Shown piece by piece: positions 8,227-16,632 of a stretch of DNA of 32,649 nt. Source of the stretch: Zoogloeaceae bacterium (GTDB lineage: Bacteria; Pseudomonadota; Gammaproteobacteria; Burkholderiales; Rhodocyclaceae); NCBI GenBank assembly GCA_031271025.1, contig JAISWQ010000103.1, positions 1-32,649 of the forward strand, written 5' to 3'. The notes below the pieces were generated by a model that was given only the letters and a program-made list of their open reading frames with translations, searched no databases and was not told the DNA's origin. Made by a program: the position numbers and the translations under genes. How positions within the stretch are numbered: the stretch's first letter is position 1; each line of letters starts with the position of its first letter.

Positions 8227-8979
8227 ATGAGTGGACGCACTCAGGAGCGCCAGCAGCGCCTTCTGGTGGTGGATGACGATTTGCGCCTGCGCGATCTGCT
8301 TCAGCGTTATCTGGGCGAGCAGGGCTACGAGGTGCGCGCCGCGCCGGAAGCGTCGCAGATGGACAGACTCCTGCAACGGGAATACTTCGATCTGATGGTG
8401 TTGGATCTGATGCTGCCCGGCGAGGATGGCCTGACGATCTGCCGCCGTCTGCGGGGGCAGGGGAATCCCATGCCCATCATCATGTTGACGGCGCGGGGCG
8501 ATGAAATCGACCGTATCGTGGGGCTGGAAATGGGGGCGGATGATTATCTGCCCAAGCCTTTCAATCCACGCGAACTTCTGGCGCGCATTCAGGCGGTTTT
8601 GCGCCGTCAGGGCGCGCGTCCGGCGGGGTCTCCGGCGGCGACACCCGGTATGGTGCGCTTTGGCGGCGTCAAGGTGGATTTGAGCGCGCGTACCCTGAGC
8701 CGTTCCGGTGAGCAGCAGACGCTCACCACCGGAGAATTTGCCGTGCTGGCGGTGCTTTTGCAGCATCCTCGCCAACCCCTGTCGCGCGACCAGTTGATGA
8801 CTCTGGCGCGGGGACGCGAGCATGGCCCCTTCGATCGCGCCATCGACGTGCAGGTTTCCCGTCTGCGCAAGCTGGTGGAACCCGATCCGACCAAGCCGCG
8901 CTATCTGCAAACGGTCTGGGGATTGGGCTATGTCTTCGTCCCGGATGATGAGCCGGATGTGGCGGCGCAAGGGGATTGA
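8227..8979 (+). CDS. ompR: OmpR-family response regulator
   Basis: The 250-residue protein has a receiver domain (about 10-125) with acidic pocket VVDDD at 14-18, phosphoacceptor D60 (LMVLDLMLPGEDG) and conserved K110 (DYLPKPF). A winged-helix DNA-binding domain follows (about 142-240), ending with the typical YLQTVWGLGYVFVPD. The start ATG 8227 is preceded by a GGGGGAGA ribosome-binding site. The sensor kinase gene begins 19 bp after its stop, so the pair is cotranscribed. Closest match by pattern is OmpR; the exact regulon cannot be told from here. Confidence 0.9.
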   Translation: MSGRTQERQQRLLVVDDDLRLRDLLQRYLGEQGYEVRAAPEASQMDRLLQREYFDLMVLDLMLPGEDGLTICRRLRGQGNPMPIIMLTARGDEIDRIVGLEMGADDYLPKPFNPRELLARIQAVLRRQGARPAGSPAATPGMVRFGGVKVDLSARTLSRSGEQQTLTTGEFAVLAVLLQHPRQPLSRDQLMTLARGREHGPFDRAIDVQVSRLRKLVEPDPTKPRYLQTVWGLGYVFVPDDEPDVAAQGD

Positions 8980-8998
8980 ATCAGGCGGAACGACGACA

Positions 8999-10306
8999 AT
9001 GTGCGCAAAAAAGCCCCGTTCGTTGTTGACCCATGTGTTTGTGCTGGCGATTCTGCTGGTGGTGGCGACCAATCTTTCCTGGTGGCTGATCCTGCGGCTG
9101 GATACGTCGCGTCCGCGCGCCTTTGCTGAATTTTCCGCGAGCGTGGTCAATCTCGTGCGCTCGGCCTTGACCGCCAGTGCGCCGGAATTGCGGCCTCAGC
9201 TTTTGCAGGATTGGTCGGCGCAGGAAGGAATCCGCATCCTGCCGCTGGACGCGGGCGATGTGGTGGAACCGTTTGCCGAGGGCTTTCATCAGGCGGTGCG
9301 CGACGAAATGCGGAAGATACTGGGGACGCAGACGCAATATACGCTTGCCGTCAATGGCGAGGCGGGTATCTGGATCAGTTTTGCCCTGATGCCGGGCGGC
9401 GCGGACGATTTCTGGCTGATTTTGCCGCGTGATCGCGCGCACGGAATGATCTCTTGGCACTGGCTGGGCTGGGCGGCGCTTTCGGCCCTGCTTTCGCTCG
9501 TTTTCGCTTGGGGACTGGCGGCGAAGGTCAATCGTCCCCTGCGCCGCATGGCGCAGGCGGCGCGGCTGGTTGGGCGCGGCAAAACGCCCGCGCCCCTGCC
9601 GGAAGAAGGCACGGAAGAACTGGCCTTGTTGGCGCAGGCTTTCAATCGCATGTCCCGTGATCTGGAATACAACGAGCAGGAGCGGGCGGAAATTCTCGCG
9701 GGCATTTCGCATGATTTGCGCACGCCGTTGACACGCTTGCGGCTGGAAGTCGATCTGAGCCTGCCGGAAGGCGCGGCCTATGCCGGCATGGTGGCGGACA
9801 TCGCGCAGATGGACGCCATCATTGCCCAGTTTCTGGATTACGCGCGTGGCGGGGAGGAGGAAACGCCAACGTCCTGCGATCCGCGCGCCTTGCTGGAAGA
9901 AGTCCGCGCCCATGAGGAGGCGATCCAGCGTCCCCTGTGTTTGCAACTGGAGGATTCCTTGCCGCTCCTGCCCCTGAAAATCCGGGCGGTGCGACGCGCC
10001 CTGGGCAATCTGGTGGATAACGCCTGGAAATATGGCGCGCAGCCGGTGACGCTGTTGGCACGGGTGGAGGCCGGATTCTTGTGGCTGGGCGTGGCGGATT
10101 GCGGCGCGGGAATTCCGGTCGCGGCGCGGGAGCGCCTGAAACAGCCTTTTACCCGCCATGAATCCGCGCGCAGCAATGCCGGCGGAACCGGTCTGGGGTT
10201 GGCGATCGTGGAGCGGGTGGCGCGGGATCACGGCGGAATGCTGGAACTTGTGCAGAATCCGGAGGGCGGGGGGCTGCTCGCGTGGCTGAAACTGCCATTG
10301 ACATAA
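8999..10306 (+). CDS. envZ: EnvZ-type sensor histidine kinase
   Basis: The 435-residue membrane kinase should phosphorylate the OmpR-type regulator just upstream. It has TM1 (about 10-33), a periplasmic domain of about 115 residues, TM2 (151-173), HAMP (175-226), the dimerisation/phosphoacceptor box with H238 (GISHDLRTPLTRLR), and the ATP-binding N box (LGNLVDNAWKYG), G1 box (VADCGAGIP) and G2 box (GGTGLGLAIVERVARDHGG). ATG 8999 is preferred. ATG 8957 would overlap the regulator gene and add only charged residues. Confidence 0.88.
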   Translation: MCAKKPRSLLTHVFVLAILLVVATNLSWWLILRLDTSRPRAFAEFSASVVNLVRSALTASAPELRPQLLQDWSAQEGIRILPLDAGDVVEPFAEGFHQAVRDEMRKILGTQTQYTLAVNGEAGIWISFALMPGGADDFWLILPRDRAHGMISWHWLGWAALSALLSLVFAWGLAAKVNRPLRRMAQAARLVGRGKTPAPLPEEGTEELALLAQAFNRMSRDLEYNEQERAEILAGISHDLRTPLTRLRLEVDLSLPEGAAYAGMVADIAQMDAIIAQFLDYARGGEEETPTSCDPRALLEEVRAHEEAIQRPLCLQLEDSLPLLPLKIRAVRRALGNLVDNAWKYGAQPVTLLARVEAGFLWLGVADCGAGIPVAARERLKQPFTRHESARSNAGGTGLGLAIVERVARDHGGMLELVQNPEGGGLLAWLKLPLT

Positions 10307-10511
10307 CGGATTGCCGGTAGCGTATTCCGCGCTCTTTTTGGCAGAAACGAGCGCGGTGGGCAAGGGAAAAGGTGGGGTAAAATTCATATAAGTATTTGAT
10401 TTCATTTTTTTTGCCAAGATTTTGTTTCAAATGTTCGTTTTTTTGTCTACTATGAAAACTGCATTTTGTGTTGCACGGCGAAACGCGGTTTCAAGACAGG
10501 GGTCTGAAAAG

Positions 10512-13364
10512 ATGGGCATCAAACTGAAAATCTTTTGTTCCATTATGGTGATCGTCCTGGCGGTTGTGGTGCTGGGGATTGGCTTCAGTCTGATGGTGAG
10601 CCAGGAGCGTTTGCGCGCGACGCTGGAAAACGACATGACGCTGGTCGCGCGGCTGGCGTCCAAGATGGTTTCCAATCGTTTGATGCTTCTGAAAAGCGAG
10701 GCGCGCAGCGTCATCGTCGAGGTGCGCGATCTGCCGACGAAAGCCTTGCCCGAAGTCCTGGAGGTACAACTGGATCGCTACGATTACCTTGCCATTGCCG
10801 TGTTCGAGCGCGATGAGCTGGTGGTGGTGGTCGGCGACGAAGCCGTGGCGATGCCGGATCTCCGGGATGACACCTGGCGCCGCGCCGCCCTGGGGGGAGA
10901 AATCGTGATTTCGCCGCTGGAGTTGAATGGCGACAGTCTGGTGTTCAGGATTTATGCCAAGGTAGGGGATCGGGTACTGGCGTTCGTCGTGCCGGGATTG
11001 AGTTTTGCCGATTTGCTCGCGGAATTCCAGGTGCTGGGAACGGACAGTCTCATCTTCGTGCTGGGGGCGGACGGCAGCGTGCAGGCTTCCCCGGATCAGG
11101 AGGCGTTGCGGCAACACAGAAATTACGTGCATTCGGGAGACGGCAACTCCAGTTTCCAGGAAGTCGAAGCGAGCGCCCGGCGCATGATGGCCGGGGAATC
11201 CGGCGTGAGTTATTACACCTTCAACCATCTGGAGCGCATGTGCGCTTTTTTGCCTGTTCCCGGTTCGGAGGGCTGGTCGCTGGGGGTTGCGGTGTCGCTG
11301 AAGGACACCGCCCTGTACCGTACCCGGAATCTCCTGCTGTACACGGCTTTCGTACTGCTGTTGCTGGGGGTTCTGGCGGCGCTGTTTGCCACCCGCAGGC
11401 TGGTGCGGCCTTTCGATACCATCGCGCGCCAGAACGCCGAACTGGTGGAACTGAAGCAGGCTGCGGATCAGGCATCGGAAGCCAAGAGCCGTTTCATCGC
11501 CAACACCAGTCACGAGATTCGCACCCCCCTGAATGCCATCATCGGATTTTCCGAACTGGCGCTGGGCGAGAAAGACCTGCCGGGGGCCATCGGCACGCAT
11601 CTGGAAAACATCTATGGCGCGGGGGTGGGGCTGCTGGGCATCATCAACGATCTTCTGGATATTTCCAAGATCGAGGCGGGCAAATTCGAGCTGGTTCCGG
11701 TCGAATACGATGTGCCGAGCATGATCAACGATACGCGCAGTCTCAATTTGCTCAGGATCGTCGACAAGCCGATACGCTTCCTGCTTTCCGTGGACGAGGA
11801 TGTCCCTGCCCGGTTGCGGGGGGACGAAGTGCGGGTGAAGCAGATTTTCAACAATCTTCTGAGCAATGCGTTCAAATACACGCGGCAGGGTGAGGTGGAG
11901 TGGTCGATTTCGTGCCAATGGGAGGGCAACGCCGTGTGGTTGACGAGCCATGTCCGCGATACCGGGATCGGCATCCGCGAGGAGGATCTGGGCAAGCTCT
12001 TCGCAAGCTACAGTCAGGTGGATACCAAAAGCAATCGCAAGATTGAAGGCACGGGACTGGGGCTTGCCATCGCCAGACGGCTGGCGAACATGATGCAGGG
12101 GGACATCACGGTGCAAAGCCGCTACGGCGAGGGCAGCGTTTTTACCGTGCGCATTCGTCAGGAATTTGTTTCCGAGGTGGCAATTGGCGCGGAAGTGGCC
12201 AAAAATCTCAAGGGGTTCAAATATGTCCTGGGGAAACGCGAACGCACGGCGCGGCTGGTGCGCATCCGGTTGCCGGAGGCGCGCGTGCTGGTGGTGGATG
12301 ACCTGCAAACCAATCTGGATGTGGCGCGCGGCATCATGAAACCCTACGGGATGCAGGTGGATTGTGTCCTGAGCGGCGCGGAAGCCATTCGCGCGGTGAA
12401 AGAGGAAAAGACGCGCTATGACGCCATTTTCATGGATCACATGATGCCGGAAATGGACGGCATCGAGGCGACGCGCCGCATTCGTGAATTGGGAACGGAT
12501 TACGCGAAACAGCTTCCCATCATTGCCCTGACCGCCAACGCCATCGCCGGGAACGAGGCGATGTTTCTTGAGCACGGATTCCAGGATTTTCTCTCGAAAC
12601 CCATCGATCTGCTGCTGATGGATGCTGTCCTCCGGCACTGGGTGCGTGACGGCGGCGCGCATCGTGCGGCGGAGGATTCCCCGGCGCAGGAAGCTGAAGA
12701 AGCTGAAACGCCGCCGCCGGAGACCGCGGAGACGCGGAACATGACGGAGGCTCTGCGTCACATCGACGGACTGGATTGGGAGGAAGGCTGCGCGCATCTG
12801 GGCGGCGACGCATCCGCCTATATCGAGATTCTGCGTTCCTGGCTGCGGCATACGCCGGAATTGCGCGAAAAAATCCAGACGCCGCAGGCGGAAACCCTGC
12901 CGGATTATGTGATTCATGTACACGGCATCAAGGGCAGCAGTTATGGCGTTGGCGCCAGACGTGTGGGCGTCTGCGCCGAGGCGCTGGAAGACGCCGCGCG
13001 CCACGGGGATATTGCGTTTGTGCGGGAAAAAACGCCTGAACTCCTGGCGCTTCTGGACGCGATGCTGCTGGCGATCACTGCGGTTTTCCAGAAGGCGGAA
13101 GCGGCGGATACGCGGGAATTCCGGGAAAAGCCGGATCCGGCTCTGCTGCGGACGATCTTCGAGGCCGCGCGTGATTACGACGAGGACGCCCTGAAGGCCG
13201 CGCTGGCGCGGCTGGAAACGTTTCATCATGCCGCGGAAGGGGAGGCGCTGGTGTGCTGGCTGCGGGAAGCCATCGAACATCTGGAATTTTCCGGGATACA
13301 GGAGCGTCTGAAAGGCGCGCTGGCGGCAGAGGATGAAGATTCACACAGGGAGACTGCATCATGA
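10512..13364 (+). CDS. Hybrid sensor histidine kinase: Cache-type sensor, HisKA, HATPase, receiver, Hpt
   Basis: The 950-residue protein carries TM1 (7-29), an extracytoplasmic domain (about 34-270) that looks like a double Cache sensor and ends with GWSLGVAVS, TM2 (273-293), HisKA with H334 (NTSHEIRTPLNAIIGFSEL), HATPase (about 435-550; NNLLSNAFKY, DTGIGI, GTGLGLAIARRLA), a receiver (590-710) with D642 (AIFMDHMMPEMDG) and K696, and an Hpt domain with H804 (HVHGIKGSS). All phosphorelay residues H-D-H are present, so a phosphate can leave to a separate receiver, most simply that of the overlapping HD-GYP gene. ATG 10512 follows an AGGGG site; an upstream TTG at 10422 is less likely. The domain order after the membrane part recalls RpfC. 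The leader upstream is AT-rich compared with its surroundings. Confidence 0.92.
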   Translation: MGIKLKIFCSIMVIVLAVVVLGIGFSLMVSQERLRATLENDMTLVARLASKMVSNRLMLLKSEARSVIVEVRDLPTKALPEVLEVQLDRYDYLAIAVFERDELVVVVGDEAVAMPDLRDDTWRRAALGGEIVISPLELNGDSLVFRIYAKVGDRVLAFVVPGLSFADLLAEFQVLGTDSLIFVLGADGSVQASPDQEALRQHRNYVHSGDGNSSFQEVEASARRMMAGESGVSYYTFNHLERMCAFLPVPGSEGWSLGVAVSLKDTALYRTRNLLLYTAFVLLLLGVLAALFATRRLVRPFDTIARQNAELVELKQAADQASEAKSRFIANTSHEIRTPLNAIIGFSELALGEKDLPGAIGTHLENIYGAGVGLLGIINDLLDISKIEAGKFELVPVEYDVPSMINDTRSLNLLRIVDKPIRFLLSVDEDVPARLRGDEVRVKQIFNNLLSNAFKYTRQGEVEWSISCQWEGNAVWLTSHVRDTGIGIREEDLGKLFASYSQVDTKSNRKIEGTGLGLAIARRLANMMQGDITVQSRYGEGSVFTVRIRQEFVSEVAIGAEVAKNLKGFKYVLGKRERTARLVRIRLPEARVLVVDDLQTNLDVARGIMKPYGMQVDCVLSGAEAIRAVKEEKTRYDAIFMDHMMPEMDGIEATRRIRELGTDYAKQLPIIALTANAIAGNEAMFLEHGFQDFLSKPIDLLLMDAVLRHWVRDGGAHRAAEDSPAQEAEEAETPPPETAETRNMTEALRHIDGLDWEEGCAHLGGDASAYIEILRSWLRHTPELREKIQTPQAETLPDYVIHVHGIKGSSYGVGARRVGVCAEALEDAARHGDIAFVREKTPELLALLDAMLLAITAVFQKAEAADTREFREKPDPALLRTIFEAARDYDEDALKAALARLETFHHAAEGEALVCWLREAIEHLEFSGIQERLKGALAAEDEDSHRETAS

Positions 13365-14464
13365 GTGAAGAAAACAGGCGGCAGAAAATCGCGGTGGTGG
13401 ATGACAATATAACGAATCTTTCGATTTGCCGGAGTGTCCTGAAACCGTATTACGATGTCCATGTTCTGCCTTCCGCGCGGGAGCTGTTTGCGTTTCTTGA
13501 GCGTTTCATTCCCGATCTGATTCTTCTCGATATCGAGATGCCGGAAATGAATGGCTACGAGGCCATGCGCAAACTGCGGGAGGATTTTCGTTTTTCTGAA
13601 ATCTCCGTGATTTTTCTGACCTCGAAGCGCGACGAGGGCAGTGAGCTGGAAGGGCTGACCCTGGGCGCCATCGATTACATTTTCAAACCCTTTTCGGCGC
13701 CTCTGCTCCTGAAACGCATCGAAAACCACCTGCTCATTCAGCGGCAGGGCAAATTGCTGGCCACCTACAACGAGCAATTGGTTGACATGGTGAACGAAAA
13801 AACGACGAAACTCATGGCCTTGCAGAACGCGATCACGGATGTGATCGCGGAACTGGTGGAGTTTCGTGACAGCAATACCGGGGGGCACATCTGGCGTACC
13901 CAGCAATACCTGCAATGCCTGATCGAAAAGATGCAGGAAAGCGGGGTTTATCGGCAAGAGGTCCTTGCCTGGGATCTGGAACATCTGATTCCCGCCGCGA
14001 AACTGCACGACGTTGGCAAAATCAGCATCAGCGACGCGATACTCAACAAGCCAGGAAAACTGACGCCGGAGGAATTCGCGGTCATGCAAACCCATGCCAG
14101 TCTGGGCATGGAGATCATCGACCGGATCGAGCGGGAGGCGAAAGATAATTCTCTGGAATATGCCCGGATCTTTGCGGGTTATCACCACGAAAAATGGGAT
14201 GGCACGGGTTATCCGCATGGGTTGGGAGGCGAGCGTATTCCCTTGCTGGGGCGGCTGATGGCAATTGCCGATGTGTATGACGCCCTGATTTCCGCGCGTC
14301 CCTACAAGGAGCCGATGCCCCTGGAGAAGGCGCGGGAAATCATGCAAAACGGCAGGGGCGTACATTTCGATCCGCTCCTGATCGATGTTTTTTCCAGTAT
14401 TTCCGGTGACTTCGAGGCGATTGCCCAGGAAAACCGCAGGACGAAACGCTCGCTCCTGTCTTGA
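13361..14464 (+). CDS. Response regulator with HD-GYP domain (probable cyclic-di-GMP phosphodiesterase)
   Basis: The 367-residue protein has a receiver domain (about 8-125) with acidic residues VVDDN, phosphoacceptor D57 (LILLDIEMPEMNG) and K109 (DYIFKPF), a short helical linker, and an HD-GYP domain with the metal-binding HD pair H216-D217 (KLHDVGKI), paired H275-H276, and intact G283-Y284-P285 (WDGTGYPHGLGG). HD-GYP enzymes of this layout (RpfG type) hydrolyse cyclic-di-GMP. Its ATG overlaps the stop of the hybrid kinase (ATGA), indicating translational coupling, and makes it the likely end-point of that phosphorelay. Confidence 0.93.
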   Translation: MSEENRRQKIAVVDDNITNLSICRSVLKPYYDVHVLPSARELFAFLERFIPDLILLDIEMPEMNGYEAMRKLREDFRFSEISVIFLTSKRDEGSELEGLTLGAIDYIFKPFSAPLLLKRIENHLLIQRQGKLLATYNEQLVDMVNEKTTKLMALQNAITDVIAELVEFRDSNTGGHIWRTQQYLQCLIEKMQESGVYRQEVLAWDLEHLIPAAKLHDVGKISISDAILNKPGKLTPEEFAVMQTHASLGMEIIDRIEREAKDNSLEYARIFAGYHHEKWDGTGYPHGLGGERIPLLGRLMAIADVYDALISARPYKEPMPLEKAREIMQNGRGVHFDPLLIDVFSSISGDFEAIAQENRRTKRSLLS

Positions 14465-14505
14465 GACGGTTCGGGACGCAGAATTTTTCTTCAAGGAGGT
14501 CAGGC

Positions 14506-15408
14506 ATGAATCGGCTATTGAAATTCGCGCGGGCGCTGGGAATGGTCGTGGGACTGGGGCTTTCTGCCAGCGTTCCGGCGCAGGAGGTGGATACGCTTGC
14601 AAAAATCAGGGCGACAGGGGAAATGGTTCTGGGCGTCCAGGAATACGCCGTTCCCTTTTCCTATCTGGATCTGAATGGCAATTCAATCGGCTATTCGGTA
14701 ACGTTGTGCCAGGGGGTCGCGGCGTTCATCCGCAAACAGTTTGCCATGCCAGGGCTTGCGCTGCGTTATCATTTTGTCAACAGGGGCATGCCGACCGAGG
14801 CGCTGAAAGCCGGAGAGGTCGATCTGGTGTGCAGTTCTTTCGGCAATACCACAAGACGACAGCAGGAAGTCGGGTTTTCCCTCAATTTCTTTTATTCCGG
14901 GCTGCGCATGTTGGTACGCCGGAATTCAAAGATCCAGAAATTCGACGATCTCAGCGGCAAGCGGCTGGTCGTGTCCATGGGGTCTACATCGGAGCAGGCG
15001 GTCCATCAGAAAATCGAGCGTGAGGGCTGGAAGGTCACGGTACTGCTTGGGAAAAACCATGCCGAGTCGTTTCGGATGGTCAGAAGCGGGCGTGCGGATG
15101 CCTTTGTGCTGGATGACGCATTGTTGGCAGGGATCATTGCGACTTCCCGCGATCCGAATGCCTATCGGATTACCGGGGAACCCCTGTGGGTGGAACCTTA
15201 TGCCCTGATGCTGCGCAAGGGCGATACGGTGTTCAAGCGCGTGGTAGACAGCGCCTTGCGGGAAATGATGCGTTCCGGGAAAGTGGAGAAGATTTACGCG
15301 AACTGGTTCCTGGAGCCGCTGCCGCCAAGAGGGATCAAACTGAACATTCCGATGAGCGAATGGCTGAAGGACGCGCTGAAAAACCCCAGTGATCGGGGCG
15401 TGGAATAG
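14506..15408 (+). CDS. Periplasmic amino-acid-type substrate-binding protein (SBP family 3)
   Basis: The 300-residue product has a signal peptide (MNRLLKFARALGMVVGLGLS, cut near 24-26) and the two-lobed family 3 fold used by glutamate/aspartate-type ABC transporters: DTLAKIRATGEMVLGVQE at the start, EVDLVCSSFGNTTRRQQEV, then LSGKRLVVSMGSTSEQAV, and RADAFVLDDALLAG. ATG 14506 follows an excellent AAGGAGGT site (14493-14500). It lies 41 bp after the HD-GYP gene on the same strand. No permease or ATPase gene is nearby, so it may deliver ligand to the hybrid kinase sensor rather than to a transporter, or it may serve a transporter encoded elsewhere. Confidence 0.88.
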   Translation: MNRLLKFARALGMVVGLGLSASVPAQEVDTLAKIRATGEMVLGVQEYAVPFSYLDLNGNSIGYSVTLCQGVAAFIRKQFAMPGLALRYHFVNRGMPTEALKAGEVDLVCSSFGNTTRRQQEVGFSLNFFYSGLRMLVRRNSKIQKFDDLSGKRLVVSMGSTSEQAVHQKIEREGWKVTVLLGKNHAESFRMVRSGRADAFVLDDALLAGIIATSRDPNAYRITGEPLWVEPYALMLRKGDTVFKRVVDSALREMMRSGKVEKIYANWFLEPLPPRGIKLNIPMSEWLKDALKNPSDRGVE

Positions 15409-15470
15409 CCATGGCACGTTTGTGAGTCTGCGAGAATCGCACGAAACCTGGCAAGGATGAGTTTACGATG

Positions 15471-15504
15471 AAAAAAACCCCGGACAGGGGGGAAGTCCGG
15501 GGTT
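15471..15504 (-). terminator. Rho-independent terminator, minus strand
   Basis: AACCCCGGAC (15476-15485) pairs with GTCCGGGGTT (15495-15504). On the minus strand the stem is followed by a run of seven T (15477-15471). It faces the end of a short coding-like remnant rather than a complete gene. Confidence 0.85.
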
Positions 15505-15531
15505 AGCTTGCTTCTCTGTTGAAGTTGGAGG

Positions 15532-15621
15532 TTACTTCAATGTGTCTTGGCCTTCGGTTGGTTTGAAAGCGTCGACGGAAGCCATTTTGTCGCAAAGGCG
15601 ACCGTAAAGCCAATGAGTTCT
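15532..15621 (-). pseudogene. Possible 3' remnant of an unknown gene
   Basis: One minus-strand frame is open for about 29 codons and ends MASVDAFKPTEGQDTLK then TAA, 28 bp before a strong minus-strand terminator. The end looks like a natural protein C-terminus, but there is an in-frame TAG just upstream and no good start or ribosome-binding site. A lost gene body is the simplest reading; chance is possible. The rest of 15409-15787 holds no gene that I can support. Confidence 0.25.
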
Positions 15622-15746
15622 CTAAATTTTCTGGATAGTGAAAAACTATGCTGGGGATCAACGACATGTCCGCCGGAAAGACAAGGGCAGGGAGTTGGCA
15701 CAGGGGGCGGCCTTTCGTTCGCGGGAGACCTCATGCTGGGCGCACC

Positions 15747-15781
15747 AAAAAAAACGAGCCAGCGAAATCTCGCTGGCTCGT
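15747..15781 (-). terminator. Terminator of the Ala-Glu-Asp tRNA unit
   Basis: ACGAGCCAGCGA (15754-15765) and TCGCTGGCTCGT (15770-15781) form a perfect 12-bp stem with a 4-base loop. On the minus strand eight T follow (15754-15747). It lies 6 bases beyond the 3' end of tRNA-Asp. Confidence 0.95.
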
Positions 15782-15787
15782 CGATGC

Positions 15788-15864
15788 TGGCGGAGTGGAC
15801 GGGACTCGAACCCGCGACCCCCGGCGTGACAGGCCGGTATTCTAACCAACTGAACTACCACTCC
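15788..15864 (-). tRNA. tRNA-Asp (anticodon GUC)
   Basis: The 77-base minus-strand gene starts GGAGTGG and ends CCACTCCGCCA with CCA encoded. The anticodon loop CTGTCAC gives GTC (15830-15828), and the T arm CGGGTTCGAGTCCCG is intact. It is the last gene of the Ala-Glu-Asp unit. Confidence 0.97.
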
Positions 15865-15912
15865 AGATACGCAGATACGTTGCACTTTTGCGTGCAGCGC
15901 ACCGTAAAACGG

Positions 15913-15988
15913 TGGCGTCCCCACGGGGATTCGAACCCCGGTTATCGCCGTGAAAGGGCGGTGTCCTAGGCCTCTAGACGATGGGGAC
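15913..15988 (-). tRNA. tRNA-Glu (anticodon UUC)
   Basis: The 76-base minus-strand gene starts GTCCCCATCGTCTAGAGG and ends GGGGACGCCA with CCA encoded. The anticodon stem CCGCC/GGCGG encloses CTTTCAC, giving TTC. It is the middle gene of the Ala-Glu-Asp unit. Confidence 0.97.
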
Positions 15989-16026
15989 CCTGAACAACTT
16001 TGTGACTGCTGACTGCTTCTTCTCGA

Positions 16027-16102
<76 letters not shown>

Positions 16103-16118
16103 GTCGAAAGAGGTGCGC

Positions 16119-16147
16119 ATTATAGGTAGGCCCTCTGGACTTGTAAA
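16119..16147 (-). promoter_or_regulatory. Promoter of the Ala-Glu-Asp tRNA unit
   Basis: On the minus strand TTTACA (16147-16142), a 17-base spacer and a perfect TATAAT (16124-16119) precede tRNA-Ala by 16 bases. GCGC directly after the -10 is the kind of GC-rich discriminator typical of stringently controlled stable-RNA promoters. Confidence 0.85.
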
Positions 16148-16306
16148 GCGTTTTTTCATCGAAAGGCGTAGTCAAAAAGAGGCGGAAACAAGGAAGAAAC
16201 CTTGCCATTGTGAGGCGCGCAGCGACTCGGCAATTCATGCGATCTGTACAGGCTGGAGACACGTCCCCAGAGGTTCGACATGGTTGTGGTACGGGCGTTC
16301 AAACGC

Positions 16307-16346
16307 AAAAACCGGAGCCGTTCGCTTGCCGCGAAGGATTCCGGTT
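16307..16346 (-). terminator. Terminator of tRNA-Pro
   Basis: AACCGGAGCC (16310-16319) pairs with GGATTCCGGTT (16336-16346) with one bulge or mismatch, and an inner TTCGC/GCGAA stem extends it. On the minus strand five T follow. It lies 12 bases beyond the tRNA-Pro 3' end. Confidence 0.8.
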
Positions 16347-16358
16347 CTTCTGAAACAT

Positions 16359-16435
16359 TGGTCGGGGCGGCGGGATTCGAACTCGCGACCCCTTGCACCC
16401 CATGCAAGTGCGCTACCAGGCTGCGCCACGCCCCG
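16359..16435 (-). tRNA. tRNA-Pro (anticodon GGG)
   Basis: The 77-base minus-strand gene starts CGGGGCGTGGCGCAGCCTGG and ends GCCCCGACCA with CCA encoded. The anticodon stem CTTGC/GCAAG encloses ATGGGGT, giving GGG. It has its own promoter and terminator, separate from the neighbouring tRNA unit. Confidence 0.96.
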
Positions 16436-16447
16436 ACGAAGGCGCGC

Positions 16448-16476
16448 ATTATAGTCATCCACCCGATGGCGTGCAA
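16448..16476 (-). promoter_or_regulatory. Promoter of tRNA-Pro
   Basis: On the minus strand TTGCAC (16476-16471), a 17-base spacer and a perfect TATAAT (16453-16448) are followed by GCGCGCC and then the tRNA 12 bases on. The layout mirrors the tRNA-Ala promoter. Confidence 0.88.
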
Positions 16477-16511
16477 GCAATTTTCGGCGCTTGGCTTATG
16501 GGCATTCCTCA

Positions 16512-16540
16512 TTGACAAGCAGAGGAGCACCTCCTAACAT
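16512..16540 (+). promoter_or_regulatory. Promoter of mdh
   Basis: TTGACA (16512-16517), a 17-base spacer and TAACAT (16535-16540) lie about 92 bases upstream of the mdh ATG. The implied leader holds a small CAGGC/GCCTG hairpin near 16543-16557. It is back to back with the tRNA-Pro promoter. Confidence 0.7.
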
Positions 16541-16632
16541 CATCAGGCTTGCGCCTGGCCATTCCCTGCTGCAAGGCACAAGGCGGCTTCGCCACATTCA
16601 TTCATTCCACAATATACAAAGGAGACTTCCCT

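Noticed and set aside
10491-13280. Very long minus-strand frame (929 codons) opposite the hybrid kinase
   Set aside because: Antisense to a protein with complete kinase, receiver and Hpt motifs; its composition is that of a shadow frame.
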